DNA from: Pseudonocardia bannensis
GTDB lineage: Bacteria > Actinomycetota > Actinomycetes > Mycobacteriales > Pseudonocardiaceae
NCBI RefSeq assembly: GCF_012911875.1
Contig: NZ_JAAXKZ010000044.1
Location: 1-41,784, forward strand
DNA: 41,784 bases
Reading direction: 5' to 3'
Shown: positions 1-10,082 of the stretch, in pieces
Position numbering within the stretch: the first letter of the stretch is position 1
Layout of the letters: each line of letters begins with the position of its first letter
Notes under the pieces: generated by a model
Database searches by the model: none
What the model was told of the DNA's origin: nothing
What the model saw: the letters and a program-made list of their open reading frames with translations, nothing else
Made by a program: the position numbers and the translations under genes

Positions 1-8
1 CCCCGGAA

Positions 9-90
9 CCCCGACTCGCGCTCGCGCAGACCCCGACTCGCGCTCGCGCAGACCCCGACTCGCGCTCGCGCAGACCCCGACTCGCGGGGA
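9..90. repeat. 22-bp-period tandem repeat array
   Basis: Three full copies and one partial copy of a 22-bp unit (9-30, 31-52, 53-74, then 75-90) that begins CCCCGACTCGCG. The array stops just before the heat-shock promoter of dnaK. The same GACTCGCG core, again with a 22-bp period, recurs downstream of clpB and of the FtsH-like gene. The array may extend left of the window. Its function is unknown. Confidence 0.9.
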
Positions 91-91
91 A

Positions 92-112
92 GTTGAGTGT
101 GGTGGGAACAAG
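92..112. promoter_or_regulatory. Degenerate HspR box (HAIR), distal
   Basis: GTTGAGT - 7 nt - GAACAAG. The HAIR consensus is CTTGAGT-N7-ACTCAAG. The left half matches 6 of 7 bases and the right half 4 of 7, with correct spacing. It is the outermost of three boxes upstream of dnaK and the weakest, so it may be a low-affinity or decayed site. Confidence 0.45.
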
Positions 113-147
113 GTCGCCTTCCGGGTCGTTGGGCGAATCGGGATCAA

Positions 148-168
148 GTTGAGCGAGGCCGACTCAAG
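148..168. promoter_or_regulatory. HspR box (HAIR), middle
   Basis: GTTGAGC - 7 nt - ACTCAAG. The right half is a perfect match to the HAIR consensus and the left half matches 5 of 7 bases, with exact spacing. It lies just upstream of the candidate -35 element TTGACG (175-180) of the dnaK operon. Confidence 0.8.
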
Positions 169-174
169 CCGGGT

Positions 175-203
175 TTGACGGCGGGGGCAGGATCTTGTAG
201 AGA
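175..203 (+). promoter_or_regulatory. Candidate dnaK operon promoter
   Basis: A TTGACG hexamer at 175-180 is followed after 17 bp by TAGAGA at 198-203. This is an acceptable -35/-10 pair for a housekeeping sigma factor, though the last base of the -10 is not T. The -10 abuts the perfect HAIR at 204-224 and the -35 follows the second HAIR, so HspR bound there would block polymerase. The transcription start is inferred, not known. Confidence 0.5.
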
Positions 204-224
204 CTTGAGTCAAGGCAACTCAAG
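204..224. promoter_or_regulatory. HspR box (HAIR), perfect match, proximal
   Basis: CTTGAGT - CAAGGCA - ACTCAAG matches the HspR-associated inverted repeat consensus at all 14 defined positions. It lies 48 bp upstream of the dnaK start. HspR, encoded at the end of this operon, represses its own operon with DnaK as co-repressor in Streptomyces and Mycobacterium. This box is the main operator here. Confidence 0.93.
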
Positions 225-272
225 AACGCCGCAGCAACTTCACATCAGCAGTAACACACGGAGGCAACCACC

Positions 273-2141
273 ATGGCTCGTGCGGTCGGTATCGACCTCG
301 GGACCACCAACTCCGTCGTCGCCGTCCTGGAGGGTGGCGAGCCGACGGTGATCGCGAACTCCGAGGGTTCGCGCACCACCCCCTCGGTCGTGGCGTTCGC
401 GCGCAACGGCGAGGTCCTCGTCGGGCAGTCGGCGAAGAACCAGGCCGTGACGAACGTCGACCGGACGATCCGTTCGGTCAAGCGTCACATGGGCACGGGC
501 TGGTCGACGGACGAGATCGACAGCAAGAAGTACTCCGCGCAGGAGATCAGCGCGCGCGTGCTGCAGAAGCTCAAGCGTGACGCCGAGTCCTACCTGGGTG
601 AGGAGATCACCGACGCGGTGATCACGGTCCCGGCCTACTTCGAGGACGCGCAGCGCCAGGCCACCAAGGAGGCCGGCCAGATCGCGGGCCTCAACGTGCT
701 GCGGATCGTCAACGAGCCCACCGCCGCCGCGCTGGCCTACGGCCTGGACAAGGGCGAGAAGGAGCAGACCATCCTGGTCTTCGACCTGGGTGGCGGCACC
801 TTCGACGTCTCGCTGCTGGAGATCGGCGAGGGCGTCGTCGAGGTCAAGGCGACCAACGGCGACAACCACCTCGGTGGCGACGACTGGGACGAGCGGATCA
901 TCAGCTGGCTCGTCGACAAGTTCAAGTCCGCGCAGGGCATCGACCTGACCAAGGACAAGATGGCCATGCAGCGGCTGCGTGAGGCCGCGGAGAAGGCCAA
1001 GATCGAGCTGTCCAGCAGCTCGAGCGCCACGATCAACCTGCCGTACATCACGGTCGACGCGGACAAGAACCCGCTGTTCCTGGACGAGACGCTGTCGCGT
1101 GCGGAGTTCCAGCGGATCACCTCCGACCTGCTCGACCGCACCCGCGCCCCGTTCAACCAGGTGGTCAAGGACGCCGGCATCTCCGTCGGCGAGATCGACC
1201 ACGTGGTGCTCGTCGGTGGCTCCACCCGCATGCCCGCCGTCACCGACCTGGTCAAGGAGCTGACCGGCGGCAAGGAGCCCAACAAGGGCGTGAACCCGGA
1301 CGAGGTCGTCGCCGTCGGCGCCGCCCTGCAGGCTGGTGTGCTGCGCGGTGAGGTCAAGGACGTCCTGCTGCTCGACGTCACCCCGCTGTCCCTGGGCATC
1401 GAGACCAAGGGCGGCGTGATGACCAAGCTCATCGAGCGCAACACCACGATCCCGACCAAGCGTTCGGAGATCTTCACGACGGCCGACGACAACCAGCCGT
1501 CCGTCCAGATCCAGGTGTTCCAGGGCGAGCGCGAGATCGCGGCGTACAACAAGAAGCTCGGCATGTTCGAGCTGACCGGTCTGCCGCCGGCCCCGCGGGG
1601 CGTGCCGCAGATCGAGGTCTCCTTCGACATCGACGCCAACGGCATCGTGAACGTCTCCGCGAAGGACCTGGGCACCGGCAAGAGCCAGGCCATGACCATC
1701 ACCGGCGGATCCGCCCTGGGCAAGGACGAGATCGACCGGATGATGCGCGAGGCCGAGCAGCACGCCGAGGAGGACAAGCGCCGCCGCGAGGAGGCCGAGG
1801 TCCGCAACCAGGCCGAGTCGCTCGTCTACCAGACGGAGAAGTTCGTCAAGGAGAACGACGAGAAGCTCCCCGGTGACGTCAAGGACGGAGTGAACGCCGC
1901 CCTCGGCGAGGCCCAGGAGGCCTTGAAGGGCACCGACACCGACGCCATCAAGGCCGCCATGGAGAAGCTCGCCACCGAGTCGCAGAAGCTCGGCGCCGCG
2001 CTCTACCAGCAGCAGGGCGCCGACGGTGCCGCTGCCGCGGGTGCTCCCGGTGACGCCGGCGCGTCGAGCCAGCAGGCCGACGACGTCGTCGACGCCGAGA
2101 TCGTGGACGAGGACGACAAGAGCGACGGAGCCAAGAAGTGA
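273..2141 (+). CDS. dnaK: Molecular chaperone DnaK (Hsp70)
   Basis: Cytosolic Hsp70 that binds unfolded peptides in an ATP-driven cycle with DnaJ and GrpE; in actinobacteria it is also the co-repressor of HspR. The 622-residue product has the N-terminal phosphate-binding loop GIDLGTTNS, the actin-like ATPase domain with [10 protein letters not shown] and VGGSTRMP, the interdomain linker [16 protein letters not shown], the substrate-binding domain, a charged helical lid and the conserved acidic tail DAEIVDED. The start ATG has GGAGG 8 nt upstream (260-264). It is the first gene of dnaK-grpE-dnaJ-hspR and overlaps grpE by 4 nt. Length is normal for the family and no key motif is missing. Confidence 0.99.
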   Translation: MARAVGIDLGTTNSVVAVLEGGEPTVIANSEGSRTTPSVVAFARNGEVLVGQSAKNQAVTNVDRTIRSVKRHMGTGWSTDEIDSKKYSAQEISARVLQKLKRDAESYLGEEITDAVITVPAYFEDAQRQATKEAGQIAGLNVLRIVNEPTAAALAYGLDKGEKEQTILVFDLGGGTFDVSLLEIGEGVVEVKATNGDNHLGGDDWDERIISWLVDKFKSAQGIDLTKDKMAMQRLREAAEKAKIELSSSSSATINLPYITVDADKNPLFLDETLSRAEFQRITSDLLDRTRAPFNQVVKDAGISVGEIDHVVLVGGSTRMPAVTDLVKELTGGKEPNKGVNPDEVVAVGAALQAGVLRGEVKDVLLLDVTPLSLGIETKGGVMTKLIERNTTIPTKRSEIFTTADDNQPSVQIQVFQGEREIAAYNKKLGMFELTGLPPAPRGVPQIEVSFDIDANGIVNVSAKDLGTGKSQAMTITGGSALGKDEIDRMMREAEQHAEEDKRRREEAEVRNQAESLVYQTEKFVKENDEKLPGDVKDGVNAALGEAQEALKGTDTDAIKAAMEKLATESQKLGAALYQQQGADGAAAAGAPGDAGASSQQADDVVDAEIVDEDDKSDGAKK

Positions 2142-2848
2142 CCTCCCCCTACGACGGTCCCAACGGAAACGCGGGGGTCGACGGTGAGGGCGAGCGGATC
2201 GTCGTGCGCGACCGGCGCCGGATCGACCCGGTGACCGGAGAGGTCCGCACCCCGGGCGGCGAGACGCCGCCCGGGCCCTCCGGCCCGGCCGAGTCCTCTG
2301 CGGACGCCGCGCCGGCCCCCGAGGCGAACCCCGAGCTCGCCGAGCTCGCGGCGCAGGTCGCCGAGCGCACGTCCGACCTGCAGCGCGTCACGGCCGAGTA
2401 CGCCAACTACCGGCGCCGGGTCGACCGGGACCGGGAGGGCGTTCTCGTGGGCGCTCGCGTGCACTTCGTGTCCGAGCTGCTCACCGTGCTCGACGACCTC
2501 GACCGCGCGGAGGCGCACGGCGACCTGACCGGCCCCTTCAAGTCGGTCGGGGACAAGGTCGTCGGCGTGGTCACCAAGCTCGGCCTGGAGGCCTTCGGCG
2601 AGGAGGGCGAGCCGTTCGACCCGTCCCTGCACGAGGCCGTCCAGCACGAGACCGCCGCCGACGCCGGCACCGGCCCGACGGTCACCGTCATCTCGACGGT
2701 GCTTCGCCGGGGCTACCGGATGGCCGACCGGGTGCTGCGTCCCGCGATGGTCACGGTGGTGGACCGGGCCGAGCAGCCCGGCACCGCACCCGCGACCGGC
2801 ACCGAGGGCACCGCGGCGGCCGAGCAGCCACCCACCGACCCGGCCTGA
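2138..2848 (+). CDS. grpE: Nucleotide exchange factor GrpE
   Basis: Releases ADP from DnaK. The 236-residue product has a disordered Pro/Ala-rich N-terminus (about residues 1-65), a long helix (about 66-110, including [16 protein letters not shown]), and the C-terminal four-helix/beta-wing region with [22 protein letters not shown] and the conserved [20 protein letters not shown] type ending. The GTG start overlaps the dnaK stop in a GTGA, indicating translational coupling. The low-complexity tail after about residue 205 is typical of actinobacterial GrpE. Confidence 0.98.
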   Translation: MTSPYDGPNGNAGVDGEGERIVVRDRRRIDPVTGEVRTPGGETPPGPSGPAESSADAAPAPEANPELAELAAQVAERTSDLQRVTAEYANYRRRVDRDREGVLVGARVHFVSELLTVLDDLDRAEAHGDLTGPFKSVGDKVVGVVTKLGLEAFGEEGEPFDPSLHEAVQHETAADAGTGPTVTVISTVLRRGYRMADRVLRPAMVTVVDRAEQPGTAPATGTEGTAAAEQPPTDPA

Positions 2849-2877
2849 GCTGATCTGACATCGCGAGAGGAGGCGGA

Positions 2878-4080
2878 GTGACCCAGCGCGACTGGATCGA
2901 GAAGGACTTCTACCGCGAGCTGGGCGTCGACTCTGGCGCGTCTGCGGACGAGATCAAGAAGGCCTACCGGAAGCTCGCCCGTGAGCTGCACCCGGACGCC
3001 AACCCGGGCGACGCCAGGGCCGAGGCGCGGTTCAAGTCCGTGTCCGAGGCCTACGGCGTGCTCTCCGACGACAAGAAGCGCCGCGAGTACGACGAGACGC
3101 GGGCGCTGTTCGCCGGCGGAGCCTTCTCGGGCGGCCCGGGCGCCGGCGGCTTCCCCGGCGGCGGCTTCGGCACCGGTGCACAGAGCTTCGACCTCGGAGA
3201 CCTGTTCGCCCGGTCCGGTGCCGCCGGCCCGGGTGGCGCCGGTGGGCTCGGCGACCTGTTCGGCGGGCTGTTCGGCAACCGGGGCGGGGCCACGGGCGCC
3301 CGCACCACCGCGAACCGGCCGCAGCGCGGCGCCGATGTGGAGAGCGAGCTGCGCATCGACTTCATCGACGCCGTTCGCGGTGCCGAGGTGCAGATCCGGC
3401 TGTCCTCCCCCGGCCGCTGCGATCGCTGCGGCGGGACCGGGGCCCGGCCGGGCAGCACGCCGCGGACGTGCCCGACCTGCAACGGCGTCGGGCTCGTCAG
3501 CACCAGCCAGGGGGCGTTCGCGTTCTCCGAGCCGTGCCGCGACTGCCGCGGCACCGGCCGCATCATCGACGACCCGTGCGCGGAGTGCGGCGGCGACGGT
3601 GTGGCGACCCGGACCCGGACCCTGACCGTCCGGGTGCCGGCCGGCGTCGACGACGGGCAGAAGATCCGGCTGGCCGGTCAGGGGGAGCCGGGCCGCGGCG
3701 GCGCCCCGGCGGGAGACCTGTACGTCAAGGTCCACGTCACCCCGCACCGGATCTTCGGCCGGTCCGCCAAGAACGCCGACGACCTGACCCTGAAGGTCCC
3801 GGTGACCTTCCCGGAGCTGGCGCTGGGCGCCACGCTGACCGTCCCGACGCTGGACGGGACGGTGTCGCTCAAGGTCCCACCGGGCACGGCCAGCGGCCGG
3901 ACGCTGCGGGTCCGCGGGCGCGGTGTGCAGCGGCGCAACGGCAAGACCGGTGACCTGCTGGTCACGGTCGAGGTGGCGGTCCCGGCCAGGCTCGACGACG
4001 CGGCCACGGAGGCCCTGCAGGCCTACGCGGACGCGACGAAGTCCTTCGACCCCCGGGCCGAGCTGCTCGGCGGGAGGTGA
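2878..4080 (+). CDS. dnaJ: Co-chaperone DnaJ (type I)
   Basis: Hsp40 partner of DnaK that stimulates its ATPase and delivers clients. The 400-residue product has the J domain at about residues 8-75 with the HPD motif (ELHPDAN), a Gly/Phe-rich segment at about 78-140, four zinc-binding repeats ([32 protein letters not shown]) at about 180-245, then the C-terminal substrate-binding domains. The GTG start has GAGGAGG close upstream, 29 nt after grpE. Its place in the operon identifies it as the DnaJ1-type paralogue rather than the HrcA-linked DnaJ2 of actinobacteria. Confidence 0.98.
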   Translation: MTQRDWIEKDFYRELGVDSGASADEIKKAYRKLARELHPDANPGDARAEARFKSVSEAYGVLSDDKKRREYDETRALFAGGAFSGGPGAGGFPGGGFGTGAQSFDLGDLFARSGAAGPGGAGGLGDLFGGLFGNRGGATGARTTANRPQRGADVESELRIDFIDAVRGAEVQIRLSSPGRCDRCGGTGARPGSTPRTCPTCNGVGLVSTSQGAFAFSEPCRDCRGTGRIIDDPCAECGGDGVATRTRTLTVRVPAGVDDGQKIRLAGQGEPGRGGAPAGDLYVKVHVTPHRIFGRSAKNADDLTLKVPVTFPELALGATLTVPTLDGTVSLKVPPGTASGRTLRVRGRGVQRRNGKTGDLLVTVEVAVPARLDDAATEALQAYADATKSFDPRAELLGGR

Positions 4081-4088
4081 TCGGTGCG

Positions 4089-4556
4089 ATGAGCATGCGG
4101 CCCCCCGCGGGCGGCGCGCCGGACGAGTCCACCGTCCTGCCGCCGGGCGCCAGCCCCGACAGCCCGGTGTTCGTCATCTCGGTGGCGGCGGAGCTGGCCG
4201 GGCTGCACGCCCAGACCCTGCGCAGCTACGACCGGCTGGGGCTCGTCAGCCCGGGCCGGTCCGCGGGAGGCGGGCGTCGCTACTCGGCGCGCGACATCGC
4301 GCTGCTCCGCGAGGTGCAGCGGCTGTCGCAGATCGACGGTGTGAACCTGGCCGGCATCAAGCGGATCATCGAGCTCGAGCAGATGGTCGACGAGCTGCGG
4401 AGCCGCGTCGAGGAGCTCACCGAGGAGCTCGCCGCCGCCCAGGCGGCGGCCGAGCACGCCGCGGCCATGGTCCACCAGTCCTACCGGCGCGACCTCGTGC
4501 CGGTCGACCGGCGCTCCGCGCTGGTGGTCTGGCGGCCCAAGCCCCGCCCCGAATAG
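4089..4556 (+). CDS. hspR: Heat-shock repressor HspR (MerR family)
   Basis: MerR-type winged-helix repressor of the dnaK operon and clpB. The winged HTH (about residues 20-90) contains HAQTLRSYDRLGLVSPGR and RRYSARDIALLREVQRL, followed by a coiled coil (about 95-130) rich in E/L heptads and a basic tail. I chose ATG 4089 because GGGAGG at 4072-4077 sits 11 nt upstream. A GTG at 4077 overlaps the dnaJ stop but has no ribosome site of its own. Perfect and near-perfect HAIR boxes lie before dnaK and clpB, so autoregulation follows from known biology of the family. Confidence 0.96.
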   Translation: MSMRPPAGGAPDESTVLPPGASPDSPVFVISVAAELAGLHAQTLRSYDRLGLVSPGRSAGGGRRYSARDIALLREVQRLSQIDGVNLAGIKRIIELEQMVDELRSRVEELTEELAAAQAAAEHAAAMVHQSYRRDLVPVDRRSALVVWRPKPRPE

Positions 4557-4563
4557 ACACCCG

Positions 4564-4610
4564 ACAGCCTCGCCCCGCTCATCGGCTTCCGATGGGCGGG
4601 GCGAGGCTGT
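4564..4610. terminator. Strong bidirectional hairpin after hspR
   Basis: The arms ACAGCCTCGCCCCGC and GCGGGGCGAGGCTGT pair perfectly. Inside them CATCGG pairs with CCGATG around a short loop, with one T-G wobble, giving about 22 paired positions. It lies between the convergent hspR and flavohemoglobin-like genes and probably ends both transcripts. There is no U tract, as is common in actinobacteria. Confidence 0.9.
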
Positions 4611-4625
4611 TCGTCGTGGTCGGGG

Positions 4626-5798
4626 TCAGTCAATGGTGAACGGGTCGTACGTGATGCGGTCGAGCGGCGTGCCCGCGACCAGCATCCGCGACACCGTGGC
4701 CCGGATCATCGATGGCGACCCGCACACCAGCACGTCGTGGTCGGCCCACGCGCCGTAGCGCGTGACCACGTCGGCGAGGGTTCCGTGCTCCGCACCCGAC
4801 GCGCCGTCGTCCTTCTCGACGACGGGGATGACGTCCAGCCACGGGTTGCTGTACGAGAGCTTGCGCAGCGCGCCGAAGTCGTACAGGTCCTCCCAGGTGC
4901 GGCCGCCCAAGAAGACCTGGGTGCGGGGCTGGTCCGCCTGCCGGCCGAGGTCGTCGAGCAGCGCCTTGATCGGGGCCATCCCGGTACCCCCGGCGACCAT
5001 GAGCAACTCGCGCCCGGTGCCCTGGTTGATGCTCATGCGGCCCATCGGCGGGCCGATCCGCCAGGTGTCGCCGATCCGGGAGTGCGCCACGATGGCCCGG
5101 CTGACCCAGCCGTTGGTCACCGCGCGCACGTGGAACTCGAGGGTCCCGTCCTCCCGCGGCGCGTTGGCCGGCGACAGGTAGCGCCACAGCCGGGGACGCT
5201 GCGGGGTCTCCACGCTGAGGTACTGGCCGGCGCGGTACGGGATGGGCTCGCTGGTCTGGACGGTGATCACGGCGAGGTCCCAGCCGACGCGCCGGTGGTC
5301 GACCACGCGGCCCATCCAGGACGCGGGGCCACGCTCGGCATCGGCCGCGACGCTCATCGCCTCGGCGGACAGGTCGTAGGCGTCACGCCACGCCTTGGCC
5401 ACCGGAGGGGTCCAGGCGTCACCCGCGAAGGTCTCGACCGCGCTGAGCAGCGCGTCGCCCACCGCCCCGTAGTGCTCGGCGAGGACCCCGAACTTGCGAT
5501 GGTCCCGCCCGAGCTGCTGCAGGAAGGGGATCAGCTCGTCGGGCTGGTCGACCATCTGCACGACGTGCACCAGGGCCCGCAGCAGCCGGCTGCGCTGCAC
5601 CTCCATGTTGACCGGGAAGAGGTCCCGGGTGTCGGGCGCGGTGGAGAAGAGCGTCGCGTAGAAGTGGCGACCGATCTCGTCGGCCCGCTCCTCCATCCCG
5701 GCCCAGCTGGCCCGGATGGTCTTGACCGTTCTCGATGCCTCGGTCGCCGGGAAGAAGGCCGCGGGGAGGTCGGCGGCGAGCAGCTGTTCGGCGGTCAT
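4626..5798 (-). CDS. Flavohemoglobin-like globin/FAD/NAD(P) oxidoreductase
   Basis: The 390-residue product has an N-terminal globin domain (about 15-145), then an FAD-binding barrel (about 150-250) and an NAD(P) domain (about 255-390). Aligning by eye to bacterial flavohemoglobin, the B10 Tyr (GRHFYATLF), CD1 Phe (RDLFP), E7 Gln (EVQRSR), proximal F8 His (RDHRKF) and the following Tyr (EHYGAVG) are present. The usual proximal Glu is not evident. The flavin motif reads RYLS rather than RxYS; the nucleotide motif AGGTGMAP is intact. ATG 5798 was chosen for the GGAGGG 12 nt upstream. By position next to clpB it corresponds to M. tuberculosis Rv0385, a type II flavohemoglobin reported to differ from NO dioxygenases. 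The substrate is therefore uncertain. Confidence 0.88.
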   Translation of the reverse strand: MTAEQLLAADLPAAFFPATEASRTVKTIRASWAGMEERADEIGRHFYATLFSTAPDTRDLFPVNMEVQRSRLLRALVHVVQMVDQPDELIPFLQQLGRDHRKFGVLAEHYGAVGDALLSAVETFAGDAWTPPVAKAWRDAYDLSAEAMSVAADAERGPASWMGRVVDHRRVGWDLAVITVQTSEPIPYRAGQYLSVETPQRPRLWRYLSPANAPREDGTLEFHVRAVTNGWVSRAIVAHSRIGDTWRIGPPMGRMSINQGTGRELLMVAGGTGMAPIKALLDDLGRQADQPRTQVFLGGRTWEDLYDFGALRKLSYSNPWLDVIPVVEKDDGASGAEHGTLADVVTRYGAWADHDVLVCGSPSMIRATVSRMLVAGTPLDRITYDPFTID

Positions 5799-5935
5799 CG
5801 GTGGCCGACACCCTCCTCGATAGTGCTCCCTCGGGATGGCGACCCGCGCCGGACGGCGGCCGGGCCCAGGGCCTTCGGCGCGCGCGGCACTACACCGGTC
5901 ATGTTCATCCGTTCGGGGACGGCGGTCACGCGGAG

Positions 5936-5955
5936 TGATACCGCTAGTGGTATCA
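5936..5955. promoter_or_regulatory. 20-bp palindrome, candidate operator
   Basis: TGATACC and GGTATCA are perfect inverted arms around GCTAGT, whose centre CTAG is also self-complementary; only one symmetric pair breaks the dyad. It lies in the 224-bp gap between the divergent flavohemoglobin-like and PNPOx-like genes, 67 bp upstream of the latter. Size and symmetry suit a TetR- or GntR-type dimer, but no such regulator is encoded nearby. Confidence 0.6.
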
Positions 5956-6022
5956 GCAATCAAGCGTAGCGCCTGGAGATGCCGGGGATGACTCCCTGGG
6001 TACGGACTGGCACGGTGAGGAC

Positions 6023-6871
6023 GTGCCGTTCCGAACATCCGCCCTTCTGCGCCCCGTCTCGACGCGGCGCCGTGGCATCTCCGTCGCCGCCGTCCCGCCA
6101 CCGTCGATCACCCTGGAAGGGCAGGTAGAAGGCCCTGTCGACGTGCGCCCAGGGTCCGCAGGAGAGCATCTGCTGCAGTGCGCCTTCGGGACCCAGGACC
6201 GCGCCGACCGGTTCTACGCCGAACAGTTGCGCGACCGACTGCTGCCGCGCATGGTCGAGTTCATCACCCGAATGGACATGCTCTTCGTCGCGTCTTCGGA
6301 TACGCAGGGTGAGTGCGATGCCTCGCTGCGCGCCGGTCCGCCCGGGTTCATCCGGGTGCTCGACGACCGGACGCTGGCCTACCCCGAGTACCGCGGCAAC
6401 GGCGTGCACGCCAGTCTCGGCAACATCAGTGAGAACGCCCACGTGGGTCTGCTGATGGTCGACTTCGTCTCCGACCTGATCGGGCTGCACGTCAACGGCA
6501 CCGCCCGGATCGTCGAGGACGCGACCTTCCGTGCCGAGTTCCCCGAGGTGCACGGTGAGCAGGTGCCGGGACGGCGGGCCGAGCGCTGGGTGGTGGTCGG
6601 CGTCGAGGAGGCCTACATCCACTGCCGCAAGCACATCCCGCGGATGGAGCGGCTCTCGCAACGCCGCGAGTGGGGCACCGACGACCCCGCGCGCAAGGGC
6701 GGGGACTACTTCCACGCCAAGGGCACGGCCGCGGTCGCGCCCGGCTCCGAGCGGCGGTCCTACCCGCCGCTGCGCCGGCGGTTCCCCAGCACCACGCACC
6801 TGAGCAGTGGCTCCGCCCGGGCACTGCGACCCCGTCCCGCCGAACCGGCTCGGCGCGTCCTGCCGGGCTGA
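6023..6871 (+). CDS. PNPOx-like (split-barrel) FMN-binding protein
   Basis: A 282-residue protein of the pyridoxamine 5'-phosphate oxidase-like flavoprotein superfamily. Recognisable features are RMVEFITRMDMLFVASSD, then the strand pair with PPGFIRVLDDRTLAYPEYRGN and the segment HVGLLMVDF, matching the split-barrel flavin-binding core at about residues 70-190. The C-terminal third, rich in Arg/Pro, looks disordered. The GTG start has GGTGAGG close upstream. It diverges from the flavohemoglobin-like gene, so the two may share control and a role in NO, oxygen or flavin redox stress; this is inference. Family members can bind F420, heme or FMN, so the cofactor is not settled. Confidence 0.8.
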   Translation: MPFRTSALLRPVSTRRRGISVAAVPPPSITLEGQVEGPVDVRPGSAGEHLLQCAFGTQDRADRFYAEQLRDRLLPRMVEFITRMDMLFVASSDTQGECDASLRAGPPGFIRVLDDRTLAYPEYRGNGVHASLGNISENAHVGLLMVDFVSDLIGLHVNGTARIVEDATFRAEFPEVHGEQVPGRRAERWVVVGVEEAYIHCRKHIPRMERLSQRREWGTDDPARKGGDYFHAKGTAAVAPGSERRSYPPLRRRFPSTTHLSSGSARALRPRPAEPARRVLPG

Positions 6872-6903
6872 CCGGATCGGGTGTACTGATCACGAAACTC
6901 GTA

Positions 6904-6924
6904 CCTGAGCGGAACAGACTCAAC
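6904..6924. promoter_or_regulatory. HspR box (HAIR) upstream of clpB
   Basis: CCTGAGC - GGAACAG - ACTCAAC matches the HAIR consensus at 5 of 7 and 6 of 7 bases with exact 7-nt spacing. It lies 85 bp upstream of clpB, which is a known HspR target in Streptomyces and Mycobacterium. I could not assign a convincing -35/-10 pair beside it. Confidence 0.8.
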
Positions 6925-7009
6925 TTTCCTGACGTTGGTCCGGTAGAGGATCACACCGGGCGAGGGGCACGATGGTGCCCAGCGACATGACGACGCAGGA
7001 GGACGGGGG

Positions 7010-9614
<2,605 letters not shown>

Positions 9615-9631
<17 letters not shown>

Positions 9632-9690
9632 CCCCGCGAGTCGCGGTATCGCCGCCACCCAGTAACCCCGCGAGTCGCGGTATCGCCGCC
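9615..9690. repeat. 34-bp tandem duplication of the clpB tail
   Basis: Positions 9615-9648 are repeated at 9649-9682 without mismatch, and the first 8 bases appear again at 9683-9690. The unit holds the last clpB codons, the stop TAA and the first palindromic core CGCGAGTCGCGGTA. A fragment of coding sequence has thus been copied together with the repeat, which suggests slippage or recombination within the array. Confidence 0.93.
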
Positions 9691-9800
9691 CGCGAGTCGC
9701 GGTATCTACGCCCGCGAGTCGGGGTGTCGTCGCTCGCGAGTCGGGGTGTCGCCGGGCGCGTGTCGGGGTGCTCCTGCGCGCGAGTTTCGAGTCGTCGTCG
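9635..9800. repeat. 22-bp-period repeat array, left block
   Basis: Cores of the form CGCGAGTCGCGGTAT or CGCGAGTCGGGGTGT start at 9635, 9669, 9691, 9713, 9735, 9757 and 9779. All steps from 9669 onward are exactly 22 bp; the first step is 34 bp because of the clpB tail duplication. The unit CCGCGAGTCGCGG is itself an inverted repeat with a one-base centre. No believable gene lies in 9632-10082. Confidence 0.92.
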
Positions 9801-9856
9801 GCAGGCCGGCGTCGGCACCGGACTTGCAGCGCGGTCGGCACCCCGACACACGCGCC
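9755..9856. repeat. Inverted repeat joining the two array blocks
   Basis: GGCGCGTGTCGGGGTGC (9755-9771) is nearly the reverse complement of 9838-9856, with one extra dinucleotide in the right arm. The intervening 66 bp is unrelated sequence. With the opposite orientation of the flanking blocks, this gives the whole clpB 3' region long-range dyad symmetry centred near 9805. Confidence 0.75.
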
Positions 9857-9880
9857 ATCACCCAGCCTCGCGCATGGGAT

Positions 9881-10002
9881 CACCGCGACTCGCGCGGAAC
9901 CACCGCGACTCGCGCGCGGAACCACCGCGATTCGCGCGCGGGATCACCGCGACTCGCGCGCGGGATCACCGCGACTCGCGCGCGGGATCACCGCGACTCG
10001 CG
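9881..10002. repeat. 22-bp-period repeat array, right block (inverted)
   Basis: Six cores CACCGCGACTCGCG (one with ATTCG) start at 9881, 9901, 9923, 9945, 9967 and 9989; the last five lie exactly 22 bp apart. This is the reverse complement of the left-block core, so the two blocks face each other. ORFs reading through it give only Arg/Asp/Ser-rich repeats and are not genes. Confidence 0.93.
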
Positions 10003-10069
10003 GGGTGATCACCCGGTAGACCCCATCTGGGTGATCGTGGCGCTACCGCACGTCGCAGGACCACGGGTC

Positions 10070-10075
10070 TAGGCT
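10070..10075 (+). promoter_or_regulatory. -10-like TAGGCT, leaderless start candidate
   Basis: TAGGCT ends 7 nt before the GTG start at 10083, so transcription would begin at or beside the start codon. There is no Shine-Dalgarno sequence. The same arrangement (TAGTGT at 10820-10825, GTG at 10833) occurs at the next gene. Confidence 0.5.
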
Positions 10076-10082
10076 CCGTGAC

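Noticed and set aside
240..1763. 507-codon ORF antisense to dnaK
   Set aside because: A high-GC shadow of dnaK; its translation has no family features, and dnaK on the other strand is certain.
9635..10002. CRISPR array
   Set aside because: Repeats are contiguous at 22 bp with no unique spacers, and there are no cas genes in the window.
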